A stretch of 41,732 bases of DNA, taken from the IMG/VR virus record IMGVR_UViG_3300020391_000007, positions 1-41,732 of that record. One strand, given 5' to 3'. This document shows, one piece after another, positions 33,701-41,459 of this stretch (position 1 is its first letter; every line of letters starts with the position of its first letter). Source of the DNA: a virus. The notes below the pieces were generated by a model. The model saw nothing but the letters and a program-made list of their open reading frames with translations, was not told where the DNA came from and did not search any database. A program made the position numbers and the translations under genes.

Positions 33701-36660
33701 ATCAAGCACGTGCCTTATCAGATATTCTTAAAGAAAAATTTCCAGAACGAAGAACGCTAGTCTCTAGAGGAGGCGATTTAAAAATGGCGTCAGACTCAGG
33801 TAAAAACCCTCGTATACAAGGAAAGTCTCAGCGTTCTTCAGACCTTGAAAGAGCAAAAGGTAAAGGCATGGCTGACCCAATTACGGCGGCACGAGAAAGA
33901 GGTAGATTCTTTACTGCTGAGCATCGCTCAAAGTTCAATTTTATGGGACAACGCCAACTCGACCAGAACATCGAAGAGAGCATTGCTCGTATGGCTAACG
34001 ACCTTGAGAGAGGTGGCGACGGAGCAATAGCTAACTTTGCACGAGGTATCCGCAATACAACCCAAGCGGTTGCCCTAGTGCAAGCCATAGCAAAGAACCT
34101 TGAGAAAGCCCCTACAGCTAAGCCTGTAAGTGCTGAAGAGTTAATAGCTGAAAACGCTGATGTACTAGATACATTAGGAGGCAACGCGGGGGACTACGCG
34201 GCTACTATTGGTAAAATTACAGACCAAATAGACCTAAGCAATTACCGCAACGTACAAAACGCGGTTTACAAGCTTATAGACGTAATGACTGCCGACGTTG
34301 TTGACATTGCAAACTTGGCTAAGGAAGCCGAAGTAAATCCAAAGCTTAACAAGAAACAACTAGAAGTACAGTTGCTATCTACCCTTGACCAGATGCAAGA
34401 GGTAGGACGAATATGGTCTTTAATGGGGCGTGAAGCAGGGCTCACCCTAGTGCAACGTAAGTTCCTTCTTGACCCAAGCGGAAAGTATCGCATTAAAAGT
34501 GGTATTGGTTTTGATACAAAAACGGGTACACCAAAAGATTACGACAAGTATGTAAATGAAAACCGTGCTGGTACAATGCCAGTTGAAAAGATGGTTAAGA
34601 TTCTTGCTGGCTCTAAAGACAAAGCATCAGCCAAACAAAACATCAAGAAAACCACAGAGATAGCTGAAGACACTTTCGGTAGTAAAGGTATGGATATTAC
34701 TATGGAAGTGTGGATGAACTCCTTGCTTTCAGGCCCCACTACTCAGGTGGTCAATCTGCTAGGTAACAGCTTAACTGTCGCTATTCGTGCTATTGAACAA
34801 ACAGTAGGCTCTGCGCTGATAAGAGACCCTCAGTTAGCCAGAGCAACGCTAAAGTATGCCTTTGATATGGAATCTATAGTAGATGTAGCCAAAATCGCCG
34901 CACAGACATTTAGGACAGGCGAATCCCGCCTTGTTCAAGGAAGCAAAGCTTTTGAGGACAGACAGGTTACTCGCAGGGCAATAGCAAAAGACGGTGATGG
35001 AGCCTTAGCTACAGCTATCAATATGCTAGGAACAGTAATTAACATACCGAGCCGAGCCCTAGCGTTTGGTGACGAGTTCTTCAAGCAAATGAACTACCGC
35101 TCGTATGTAAAGACAAACCTAGCTTACGAAGCAATGAAAAAGGGAGCCAAGTCAGGCGAAGAAATTGCTGAGTATGTAACCAAGAACTTTGATAACTTTA
35201 TCACGAAGGGCAATAGAGCCTACAGCGAAAAAGGCATCTACATGGATGCTGTCGAAGCGGCGCAAGCTCAAGGATTAAAGTTTGGTAAAGAGCAAGAAGA
35301 GTTCATTGCTCAGTATCTCAAAGACAACCCATTTGATGAGACCCGTGCGGGTCTTGCAGATGCCGCAGAGGGTTTTGCTAAGGAGACAACGTTTACTAAC
35401 GACCTTGAGAATGTAGGCGTAATTGGCACGCTGTCTAATACTCTTAATACCTTGAAGAACAAAGGAGGAGCTTGGAGGACACTTAACTTTGTTATTCCGT
35501 TCCTACGGACTCCTACGAACATCTTAAAGTTCTCTATTGACCGCACTCCGTTAGGCACTGTCGGTATGGTAGCAACCAAAGCAAAGAGAGCAGAGCTTAC
35601 CAAACAGGTTATGAGTGAAGACCCAGCGGTTCGCGCTCAGGTAAGAGGTAAACTCGCAGTCAGCACGGCGACAACCGCGGCTCTCCTTTACTACATGAAT
35701 ACCAACAAAGGCATTATTACAGGCGGTGGGCCTCCTAACAGAGACGAACTTGAAGCCCTACGTATGTCAGGCTGGAGACCTTACTCAATCAAAATAGGTG
35801 ACACTTACTACAGTTACCAAAGGGCTGACCCTATCGCTACAATCCTTGGCTTGTTTGCTGACATCATCGAAGGTCAACAATACCACGACGTAGAAGACGT
35901 AATTAGTCAAGATATGGTTGCTTTAGGTGTACTGTCGCTAACTCAGAACGTAACTAACAAGTCCTACGTTAAAGGCTTGGACACATTGCTTCAGTTGGTT
36001 CGTGACCCCGTAGGTAACTTCAAGCCATTTGCTGGTAACATTGTTGGTGGCTTTGCTCCTACATTCCTTACTCAGGTTCAGAACATGGCTGACGAGCGTG
36101 AACTCAAGGAAACACGTACTATCTTTGATTACTGGCTCAAGAAGGTTCCAGTAGCACAAGCTACGCTTCCGTCACGCAGAAACTTCCTAGGTGAGGTTAT
36201 AACGAACACGAACAGTCCTTACATGACAGGCATTCTAAATCCGATATACTTCAACAAGGAAAGCTCTGACCCTGTAGACAAAGAACTAGCTGGACTACAG
36301 CACGGCTTTAGTCAACCCAGCACCAAGCTATACAACGCCCTTGAAATGCGCGACGTATATAACGCGGAAGGACGCCAAGCGTTTGACCGTTACTTGGAGC
36401 TTTCAGGCACAACCAAAATCGGAGGAAAGACCATGCGTCAGTCCTTACGTCAAATGGTGAAAGACAAAAATTACCAAGCTCTACCAAAAGAAAGTGACGA
36501 CGACCTAGGCGAGCTATCTCCAAGAATTAAAGCGGTACAACGCTTAGTTCGTGCCTACCGACGCAAGGCTCGCTTCGAAATGCTTGAAGAGTTTCCAGAG
36601 CTAAAAGATTCTATCTCCCAACTACAACAAGACAAAGCACAATATCGCTTAATCCAATAA
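30796..36660 (+). CDS. Giant internal virion protein D (T7 gp16-like) with metalloprotease-like and SLOG-like insertions
   Basis: 1954 residues, against 1318 in T7. It is the position equivalent of gp16, the ejected inner-membrane/transpeptidoglycan protein. N-terminal residues (about 60-150) hold hydrophobic helices. At 322-326 is HELLH with Glu427 downstream (FISEAF), a zincin-like metalloprotease pattern. Residues about 590-655 (VVGDMSGVDSQFIDWL, then GADYTIYHTGDRPR) resemble a SLOG/YspA-like nucleotide-binding fold. A Lys/Glu coiled coil is at 745-800, and a DYYGTYLGLWKQWAKENP block near 930 belongs to a domain I cannot name. From about 1280 on it looks like the gp16 C-terminal region. 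No lysozyme motif is seen at the N-terminus, unlike T7. Confidence 0.85.
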   Translation: MAIDELAKSLARSTGPTPNPQENPNYIADVLASPFRGVEGAIQSIYDLADFATGDDLLPDYNERFLGRSQTFVGGLGEGITQFLTGFIPVAGQAGKIGALTRVAKTGKKALNLKGYAASGAVADFTMFQAQEQRLSNLIQAFPSLANPVTEYLAADKDDGEIEGRFKNAIEGLGIGGLADSLFMGIKFIKRKRAGEADEDILKDVKFDRIRDNELLREDFETTDDFRSLIDQAFTKAFGKGIVNDGTEVTALEAAKQFNSVYDGELKPLLEALIKNGEQSLGNTTLSFSKRGKDGDFIEGTTFNHDLKTIDMQEGGARTFIHELLHATTSTKLNDEFAKLGRELSIEVKDTSLETRVVGANKEALETLAQQKGSNPIAGLADVYLQVIKALEAEDAVFGRTAKEVSGAEIDSMTAYGLTNMDEFISEAFTNPEFRRVLMAIPSTNQASRTMFDQFMDVIKKMLGVKGKPASLLDDVFKYTDELVRDQDAMFDGSFDFLKSVDDLGNRMNQRELPTLGGKLRRFEGGFDPRGKGTRDGDGKDQAMRDVADSAIVEIQEGRTKPSSSQTSLERLGTPTEDSSIIMLARNGTLRGKELRGETKVAIKNAHDNGAEFVVGDMSGVDSQFIDWLDELGADYTIYHTGDRPRIGREVGEMKVDKTQTPERGKTMGAFKWPVRGNFFGKDISEIPTNALKAAMRYNNKSVTAGVKRRIQAELNAIEAGYAPRVSFEEVTKAQVKVTPKMVTKAKSIVRKLEKELKDENLTPAKRKTLEGKLDEARQNLEEVLEPAKGKAKAKSIPPARPYGAIEADPSRVGTAESYLREVASGGKTAKEEYARYLRNRGGVGGKAENNSMRLKEYIENQQILRMEKEPPSEGVRLAKTYEVSTKGDKRFSALNAKLSDGRTIEKAYQEAKGSGKGQPAKDPNFDYYGTYLGLWKQWAKENPKLIDELAEKAEGKVLSDKFAKTENNQARALSDILKEKFPERRTLVSRGGDLKMASDSGKNPRIQGKSQRSSDLERAKGKGMADPITAARERGRFFTAEHRSKFNFMGQRQLDQNIEESIARMANDLERGGDGAIANFARGIRNTTQAVALVQAIAKNLEKAPTAKPVSAEELIAENADVLDTLGGNAGDYAATIGKITDQIDLSNYRNVQNAVYKLIDVMTADVVDIANLAKEAEVNPKLNKKQLEVQLLSTLDQMQEVGRIWSLMGREAGLTLVQRKFLLDPSGKYRIKSGIGFDTKTGTPKDYDKYVNENRAGTMPVEKMVKILAGSKDKASAKQNIKKTTEIAEDTFGSKGMDITMEVWMNSLLSGPTTQVVNLLGNSLTVAIRAIEQTVGSALIRDPQLARATLKYAFDMESIVDVAKIAAQTFRTGESRLVQGSKAFEDRQVTRRAIAKDGDGALATAINMLGTVINIPSRALAFGDEFFKQMNYRSYVKTNLAYEAMKKGAKSGEEIAEYVTKNFDNFITKGNRAYSEKGIYMDAVEAAQAQGLKFGKEQEEFIAQYLKDNPFDETRAGLADAAEGFAKETTFTNDLENVGVIGTLSNTLNTLKNKGGAWRTLNFVIPFLRTPTNILKFSIDRTPLGTVGMVATKAKRAELTKQVMSEDPAVRAQVRGKLAVSTATTAALLYYMNTNKGIITGGGPPNRDELEALRMSGWRPYSIKIGDTYYSYQRADPIATILGLFADIIEGQQYHDVEDVISQDMVALGVLSLTQNVTNKSYVKGLDTLLQLVRDPVGNFKPFAGNIVGGFAPTFLTQVQNMADERELKETRTIFDYWLKKVPVAQATLPSRRNFLGEVITNTNSPYMTGILNPIYFNKESSDPVDKELAGLQHGFSQPSTKLYNALEMRDVYNAEGRQAFDRYLELSGTTKIGGKTMRQSLRQMVKDKNYQALPKESDDDLGELSPRIKAVQRLVRAYRRKARFEMLEEFPELKDSISQLQQDKAQYRLIQ

Positions 36661-36681
36661 CTCTAACTAAAGAAAATAATC

Positions 36682-37890
36682 ATGCCTCAATCATACAAAG
36701 AATATCCTAGCGGTAGTGTCACTTTAACCGCTGTCACCTACGCTGTTCCTTTCAAATACCTCAGCATCGACGATGTAAATGTAATCGGATTTGATGGGGA
36801 TAAGTGGATACCTCTAACTCTAGATGCCTCTGCACCACGCGATGCAGTTAACAAGACAGTTACACTGGCAACAGCCCCTAACACCTTGTATACAAAAATT
36901 CGTCTGTATCGCGCGACGTCAACGACGCAACTAGTAGACTTCCAGAACGGCTCAAGACTATCCGAGAGTGACCTAGATACAGCTTACCAACAAGGATTGT
37001 TTGCGGCACAAGAGATAGCCGAAGATGCTAGCACTTCTCAGTTTGCCGCTGTAAGAGAAGCGGGACTTCAATCAGGCACAAGTCTATCAAACTTTGCAAG
37101 CCAATCATTTACAGGAGACAACTCCTCTTTCTCTTTTAACATCACAGCGTTTAATCCTCAAACAACCGTAGCTGAGGCTTATCGTGTGTCTATTGATGGC
37201 GTTATGCAATCACCCACAGACGCCTATTCGATTACTCTTTCTCCCGCACAAATAACTTTTCTAGGAAATGATGCACCCCCAACTGGCTCTAAGATTGTTG
37301 TAGTAACAGCCGCTAGTGCCGCTAGTGCGGTCTCGGTGGATGACGTAACGATTGGACTTACAAGCGCTAACAAAGCTGAGATTAAAGACCTTAGTGTATC
37401 TAACGCTAAACTTGCTGGGGGTATCACTCAGGATAAACTAGCAGGAAGTATTGCAACAAGTAAACTCGCTGAGGTTATAGATGACGACACAATGACTACA
37501 GGCGTGTCAGCAACCTCATTGGCTAGCTCTGAGAGTATCAAGGCTTATGTTGATTCTAAAACTTCAGACCCAACTAGGGATTACGAAAGTCTTACGAACT
37601 CGACTGTTAGTAACAATGTTCAGCAAAACGCCACAGGTCGCCCATTATGGACTAGCTTTACTTTGTACGCCTCTGGAAGAGATATAAATTATTTAGTTCT
37701 GGAGGTTAGCCCTAACTCAGATATGAGTGGAAGCACTCGCATTGGTCAGTCCAGAATGTTAGGCTCAGGCAATTATGATTCAGGAACACAAGTTACTGGC
37801 ATAGTGCCAAGTAATTACTATTGGAAATATAAATATTCACTGAGTTCGGGAACCCCTTCGGAAATGGTTCACTCTAGCTTTGTATTGTAG
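36682..37890 (+). CDS. Tail fibre with T7 gp17-type N-terminal domain
   Basis: A 402-residue fibre. The N-terminal ~150 residues (YKEYPSGSVTLTAVTYAVPF, then YLSIDDVNVIGFDG and DLDTAYQQGLFAAQEIAEDA) match the phage T7 tail-fibre attachment domain. The middle contains a coiled-coil-like segment with SNAKLAGGITQDKLAGSIAT, a fibre-shaft-like repeat. The C-terminal 100 residues are a small beta domain that is likely the receptor-binding tip. T7 gp17 is 553 residues. It attaches to the tail between gp11 and gp12 and recognises the host. Confidence 0.9.
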   Translation: MPQSYKEYPSGSVTLTAVTYAVPFKYLSIDDVNVIGFDGDKWIPLTLDASAPRDAVNKTVTLATAPNTLYTKIRLYRATSTTQLVDFQNGSRLSESDLDTAYQQGLFAAQEIAEDASTSQFAAVREAGLQSGTSLSNFASQSFTGDNSSFSFNITAFNPQTTVAEAYRVSIDGVMQSPTDAYSITLSPAQITFLGNDAPPTGSKIVVVTAASAASAVSVDDVTIGLTSANKAEIKDLSVSNAKLAGGITQDKLAGSIATSKLAEVIDDDTMTTGVSATSLASSESIKAYVDSKTSDPTRDYESLTNSTVSNNVQQNATGRPLWTSFTLYASGRDINYLVLEVSPNSDMSGSTRIGQSRMLGSGNYDSGTQVTGIVPSNYYWKYKYSLSSGTPSEMVHSSFVL

Positions 37891-37942
37891 CACTAATGCT
37901 CCTTCTTAAAACCTCTAAAAACAACCCCCAACTAAACTTATT

Positions 37943-38539
37943 ATGTCAATTACAAAATCGAATACTCGGATGCTGGAAGGCGAAGATTTAACTTTAACAG
38001 GCAACATCCAAGGCGCAGACCTAACTGCAACAGGTAACATACTTGTTGGTGACAGTGCCAAAATTAGGGGCAGTAGTCAAACTGGTGTGTCGGTTGAGCC
38101 TGAAGGTCGTATATATATGAGTAGGGGAGCTGGAACAGGTGGATTTGGTCATTTAGTTTTCTATAACGGAAACGGAGTAGTAGGTTCTGTAACTTCTGAT
38201 GGTTCTGCTACTTCTTATTTAACTTCATCTGATTATCGCCTAAAAGAAAACGTTACAGATGTCACAGATGGTATTACAAGAGTTAAACAACTAGCACCCA
38301 AGAGCTTTAACTTTATTGCAGACGCAGACACAACAGTTGATGGCTTTCTTGCACACGAAGCACAGGCAGTAGTGCCAGAAGCCGTAACAGGCGCAAAAGA
38401 CGAGGTTGATGATGATGGTAATGCAGTCATGCAAGGCATTGACCAATCTAAGCTAGTGCCACTGCTCACAGCCGCACTTCAAGAAGCAATAACTAAGATT
38501 GAAGTCCTAGAAACCAAAGTAGCCGCCTTAGAAGCATAA
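37943..38539 (+). CDS. Short fibre with C-terminal S74 intramolecular chaperone
   Basis: A 198-residue protein. The first ~95 residues are a beta-rich shaft with TLTGNIQGADLTATGNILVG-like repeats. From residue 96 a peptidase S74-type chaperone follows: Ser96-Asp97 and Lys101 in SSDYRLKENV, the SPKSFNF-like APKSFNF block and FLAHEAQAVVPEAVTG, ending in a coiled coil (ITKIEVLETKVAALEA). Such domains help trimerise a fibre and then cut themselves off at the Ser. The mature fibre would be only about 95 residues, a very small one. It may attach to the preceding fibre. Confidence 0.85.
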   Translation: MSITKSNTRMLEGEDLTLTGNIQGADLTATGNILVGDSAKIRGSSQTGVSVEPEGRIYMSRGAGTGGFGHLVFYNGNGVVGSVTSDGSATSYLTSSDYRLKENVTDVTDGITRVKQLAPKSFNFIADADTTVDGFLAHEAQAVVPEAVTGAKDEVDDDGNAVMQGIDQSKLVPLLTAALQEAITKIEVLETKVAALEA

Positions 38540-38544
38540 TACTT

Positions 38545-38706
38545 ATGAACTCCCCACATATTCCATCAGCCGTAGGCATCACAGGACTCCTTGGGACAAT
38601 CACCCTAGGAGACTTAAACCTAGCAGTAGGAATAGCTGTGGGTGTTATGACTCTCGTTTACCTAGGCATTAAAATTTACAAAGAAATAAAGGGAGATGAC
38701 TCTTGA
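38545..38706 (+). CDS. 53-residue single-span membrane protein, candidate holin
   Basis: ATG at 38545 opens a 53-residue frame MNSPHIPSAVGITGLLGTIT... with a long hydrophobic segment LNLAVGIAVGVMTLVYLGIK (about 24-43) and a charged tail KEIKGDDS. Size and topology are those of small podovirus holins (T7 gp17.5: 67 residues, next to TerS). It overlaps the next small gene by 11 bases. It is too short for a family call by eye. Confidence 0.65.
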   Translation: MNSPHIPSAVGITGLLGTITLGDLNLAVGIAVGVMTLVYLGIKIYKEIKGDDS

Positions 38707-38848
38707 GTTAATTAGCGCACTTTGGCCTGTAATACTTGGTCTAATAACCCTTATCATCGTGCTAGCTCGTATGCACTACAACCTAGAAAGTCTAAGCGAT
38801 AAAGTAAAGATACTCTTTGATTTTCATAACAAGAGAAACGATAAATGA
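38696..38848 (+). CDS. 50-residue membrane protein, spanin- or holin-partner-like
   Basis: ATG at 38696 lies within the preceding gene and opens a 50-residue frame starting MTLELISALWPVILGLITLI. One hydrophobic segment (about 3-22) is followed by a polar, helical tail (NLESLSDKVKILFDFHNKRN). The stop overlaps the TerS start. One membrane helix with a short soluble helix resembles inner-membrane lysis partners, but there is no direct evidence. The GGGAG before the start is very close to the ATG. Confidence 0.55.
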   Translation: MTLELISALWPVILGLITLIIVLARMHYNLESLSDKVKILFDFHNKRNDK

Positions 38849-39084
38849 GTGAAAAAACAGAAAAACTTAATGTCCTTCAGGATATGCTTATTAATGAGTT
38901 TATTGAGCGTATTCAATCAGGTGCGGCAACCCCAAGTGACCTTAATGCCGCCCGTCAGTTACTTAAAGACAACGGGGTACACGCACAGGTTACCAACGAT
39001 AATCCTCTAGGTAACCTCGTGGAGATGTTGCCCTTTCGAGATGTCTCTGAACACGTAAAACTTGCCGCAAATGAGAAACTATAA
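38845..39084 (+). CDS. terS: Terminase small subunit (T7 gp18-like)
   Basis: A 79-residue helical protein, close to T7 gp18 (89). Blocks LQDMLINEFIERIQSGAATP and SDLNAARQLLKDNG are the recurring small-terminase pattern in podoviruses. It recognises phage DNA and stimulates TerL during packaging. It overlaps the previous stop by four bases (ATGA) and the next gene by 14 bases. Confidence 0.88.
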   Translation: MSEKTEKLNVLQDMLINEFIERIQSGAATPSDLNAARQLLKDNGVHAQVTNDNPLGNLVEMLPFRDVSEHVKLAANEKL

Positions 39085-39292
39085 AAAGGAGTATAAGGAC
39101 TACCACGGGTCAGCCACACAAAGAGCCCGTCGTTCCTCAAGAAACAAGGCAAGACGCCTAGCTGTGAAGACACACGGTAAATCAGCGGTGCAGGGAAAAG
39201 ACGTTGACCACCGCGACCGTAACCCACACAATAACAGTCGCAGTAACTTGCGGATACAAAGCAAGTCAAAGAACCGAGCCCGTAATAAATAA
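39071..39292 (+). CDS. Small HNH endonuclease between terminase subunits
   Basis: A 73-residue, Arg/Lys-rich protein from the ATG at 39071 (a TTG three codons upstream is unlikely). The core KDVDHRDRNPHNNSRSNLRI with SKSKN carries the D-H...N...N pattern of HNH nucleases; the basic N-terminus may bind DNA. The start lies within terS and the stop overlaps the terL start by one base. HNH proteins next to terminase assist DNA cutting in some tailed phages. Confidence 0.8.
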   Translation: MRNYKKEYKDYHGSATQRARRSSRNKARRLAVKTHGKSAVQGKDVDHRDRNPHNNSRSNLRIQSKSKNRARNK

Positions 39293-40953
39293 TGGAAGAA
39301 CTCAAAGACTTTAGGAACTTCTTGTTCCTTGTCTGGAAGCACCTGAACCTTCCAGAACCAACGCCTATTCAGTATAACATAGCTGACTTCATGCAATGCG
39401 ACGAGAAGCGGCTTATTATTGAAGCGTTTCGTGGTGTCGGCAAGTCTTGGATATGCTCTGCCTATGTAGTCCATCAGTTATTCCTGAACCCCTCTTTGAA
39501 TTTTTTGGTTGTCTCTGCGTCCAAAACGCGCTCTGATGACTTCTCTACGTTTACCCTGCGTCTTATACACGAAATACCCTTTCTGGCTCACCTAAAGCCT
39601 ACAGATAAACAGCGGTTTAGTAAGATTAGCTTCGACGTCGGCCCTGCGCCCGCGTCTCACGCACCTAGTGTTAAATCGCTGGGTATAACGTCACAGCTTA
39701 CAGGTTCCCGTGCAGACATTATTGTAGCAGATGACATTGAGGTAGCGAACAACAGCGCTACCCAGTCCATGCGAGAAAAGCTCAGCGAGCAAGTCAAGGA
39801 GTTTGACGCCATTATAAAGCCAGAGGATGAAGCTAAGATTATATTTCTAGGAACACCTCAGACTGAAGATAGCATCTACACAAAGCTACAAGAACGGGGA
39901 TATATGGCTCGCATATGGCCCGCTAAGTATATTACCCCTGAGAAGAACGCCAAGAGCTATAACGAGGCTGTTAAGGCTATCTGCGTGGACGCTGAGAAAG
40001 AAGGCAAGGCTACAGAACCTACACGGTTCTCAGATATTGACCTGTTAGAGCGAGAAATGTCCTACGGTCGCTCAGGGTTTGCTATGCAGTTCATGCTGGA
40101 TACACGCCTCAGTGATACCGATAGACACCCATTGAAGCTCAACGAGCTACTTGTAATGGATATTGATAACGAGGTAGCCCCAGAGAAGCTTGTGTGGGCT
40201 CAATCGCCTGACCTAGTGTGGGACGGCAGTGTTCCTAACGTAGGATTCAGTGGCGACAGATACCACAGACCCCTTCAAACCATAGGTGACCACATACCTT
40301 TTACTGGCTCAGTGTTAGCTATTGACCCTAGTGGTCGAGGTAAAGACGAAACAGGCTACGCAGTGGTCAAGATGCTTAACGGTATGTTGTTTGTGCCTGA
40401 TGCTGGAGGGCTGATGGGAGGATACAGCGATGAAACCCTCAAAACCCTCGCAATGATTGCTAAGAACCACTCTGTTAACTACGTCATAGTAGAATCTAAC
40501 TTCGGTGACGGCATGTTTAACGAAATATTTAAGCCTGTTCTTACTAAGATACACGCTTGCTCTATTGAGGAGGTCAGACACAATATACAGAAAGAAAAAC
40601 GCATAATTGACACCCTAGAGCCCATAATGAACCAACACAGGCTAATTATTAGCCCTAGTGTTATCCGAAAAGACTTTGAAACAGCGCAGGGCTACCCACC
40701 AGAGCTACAACTGCGCTACCAACTAATGTACCAAATGTCCCGTATTACTAAGGACAGAGGTGCTATAACACACGATGACCGCCTTGATGCTCTAAGTATC
40801 GGTGTAAACTACTGGGTAGAACAAATGGCTCAGGATATGGACACCAAAATCAAGGACAGAAAAGAAGAACTTCTCAACAAAGAACTACAAGACTTCGCAG
40901 ATGCCTATTACAAGCGTTCTAAGGGGTCAAAAAGCTCGTTACAATGGATATAA
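39292..40953 (+). CDS. terL: Terminase large subunit (T7 gp19-like)
   Basis: A 553-residue packaging motor (T7 gp19: 586). The ATPase has Walker A AFRGVGKSW with Lys51 and Walker B IIVADDIE with Asp147-Asp148. The RNase-H-like nuclease shows LAIDPSGRGKDETGY with Asp345, VESNFGDGMF and DRLDALSIGV. It uses ATP to pump DNA and cuts concatemers at the ends. Its stop overlaps the next gene by ten bases. Confidence 0.97.
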   Translation: MEELKDFRNFLFLVWKHLNLPEPTPIQYNIADFMQCDEKRLIIEAFRGVGKSWICSAYVVHQLFLNPSLNFLVVSASKTRSDDFSTFTLRLIHEIPFLAHLKPTDKQRFSKISFDVGPAPASHAPSVKSLGITSQLTGSRADIIVADDIEVANNSATQSMREKLSEQVKEFDAIIKPEDEAKIIFLGTPQTEDSIYTKLQERGYMARIWPAKYITPEKNAKSYNEAVKAICVDAEKEGKATEPTRFSDIDLLEREMSYGRSGFAMQFMLDTRLSDTDRHPLKLNELLVMDIDNEVAPEKLVWAQSPDLVWDGSVPNVGFSGDRYHRPLQTIGDHIPFTGSVLAIDPSGRGKDETGYAVVKMLNGMLFVPDAGGLMGGYSDETLKTLAMIAKNHSVNYVIVESNFGDGMFNEIFKPVLTKIHACSIEEVRHNIQKEKRIIDTLEPIMNQHRLIISPSVIRKDFETAQGYPPELQLRYQLMYQMSRITKDRGAITHDDRLDALSIGVNYWVEQMAQDMDTKIKDRKEELLNKELQDFADAYYKRSKGSKSSLQWI

Positions 40954-41204
40954 ATCATAACTCCCCATTAAAACCCTTGGAAGCCGCCAGAGCAATCCTA
41001 GGAGAACACTTCAAGAACTATGTTATCATTGCTCAAGACTATGAAACACCTACTTCCTATGAGGTAACTTTTAGTGACCCCTATGCCGCTCATGGTTTGC
41101 TAGATTGTGCGAACAACTACCATAAATCATTCCTAAATGCAGGTATAGATGATGAAAATGTAGCTTGGATTTGGGAAGAAGATGATGAAGAAGAACCAGA
41201 TTAA
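40944..41204 (+). CDS. Small acidic protein at the right end, unknown function
   Basis: An 86-residue acidic protein starting MDINHNSPLKPLEAARAILG and ending EEDDEEEPD. The segment GEHFKNYVIIAQDYETPTSY with EVTFSDPYAAHGLLDCA suggests an alpha/beta fold, but I do not recognise it. It overlaps the terL stop by ten bases, so it is coupled. T7 keeps gp19.5 and gp19.2/19.3 in this place, of unclear role. Confidence 0.65.
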   Translation: MDINHNSPLKPLEAARAILGEHFKNYVIIAQDYETPTSYEVTFSDPYAAHGLLDCANNYHKSFLNAGIDDENVAWIWEEDDEEEPD

Positions 41205-41222
41205 GGACTAATATGGGGGGCT

Positions 41223-41258
41223 CTGAGTATACTAAGAGTTAACTTAGAGTAATCTCAG
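41223..41258. promoter_or_regulatory. Dyad-symmetric AT-rich element, first of two
   Basis: A 36-bp imperfect palindrome (16 of 21 half-site positions match) centred on GTTAAC at 41238-41243, framed by CTGAG and CTCAG. A related element is centred 85 bp downstream. It could be a binding site for TerS or a regulator, or an origin-like or terminal-processing site. Confidence 0.5.
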
Positions 41259-41310
41259 TACTTATTTCTTATTAGATTATCTCTATGATTACTATATCAT
41301 AACAAATAAA

Positions 41311-41340
41311 GGTATACTTAGAGTTAACTAAGGGTAAACC
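41311..41340. promoter_or_regulatory. Dyad-symmetric AT-rich element, second of two
   Basis: This one is centred on GTTAAC at 41323-41328 and framed by GGTATAC and GGGTAAACC. The left sequence GTATACTTAGAGTTAACT closely matches the first element (GTATACTAAGAGTTAACT), one difference in 18 bases. Confidence 0.5.
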
Positions 41341-41368
41341 TTTTGTATCACCATGCGGTGAATTGTAA

Positions 41369-41398
41369 TTGTGGTCAGAGACCTGTCAAGACTATAAT
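41369..41398 (+). promoter_or_regulatory. Candidate sigma70 promoter facing the right terminal repeat
   Basis: TTGTGG at 41369-41374 and a perfect TATAAT at 41393-41398 with an 18-base spacer. A TTGACA at 41415-41420 follows, but its best -10 is 19-21 bases away. On a concatemer or circle this would read across the terminal repeat toward the early genes. Confidence 0.4.
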
Positions 41399-41459
41399 AT
41401 TGACCTGTTCTTTGTTGACATGCGTTCTGATGACCTCAGTATATACTTTGTATTTGTTT

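Noticed and set aside
41415-41447. TTGACA plus TATACT as a second promoter
   Set aside because: The spacer is 21 bases (19 to TATATA), outside the usual 16-18 range, so only the upstream TTGTGG/TATAAT pair was kept as a candidate.
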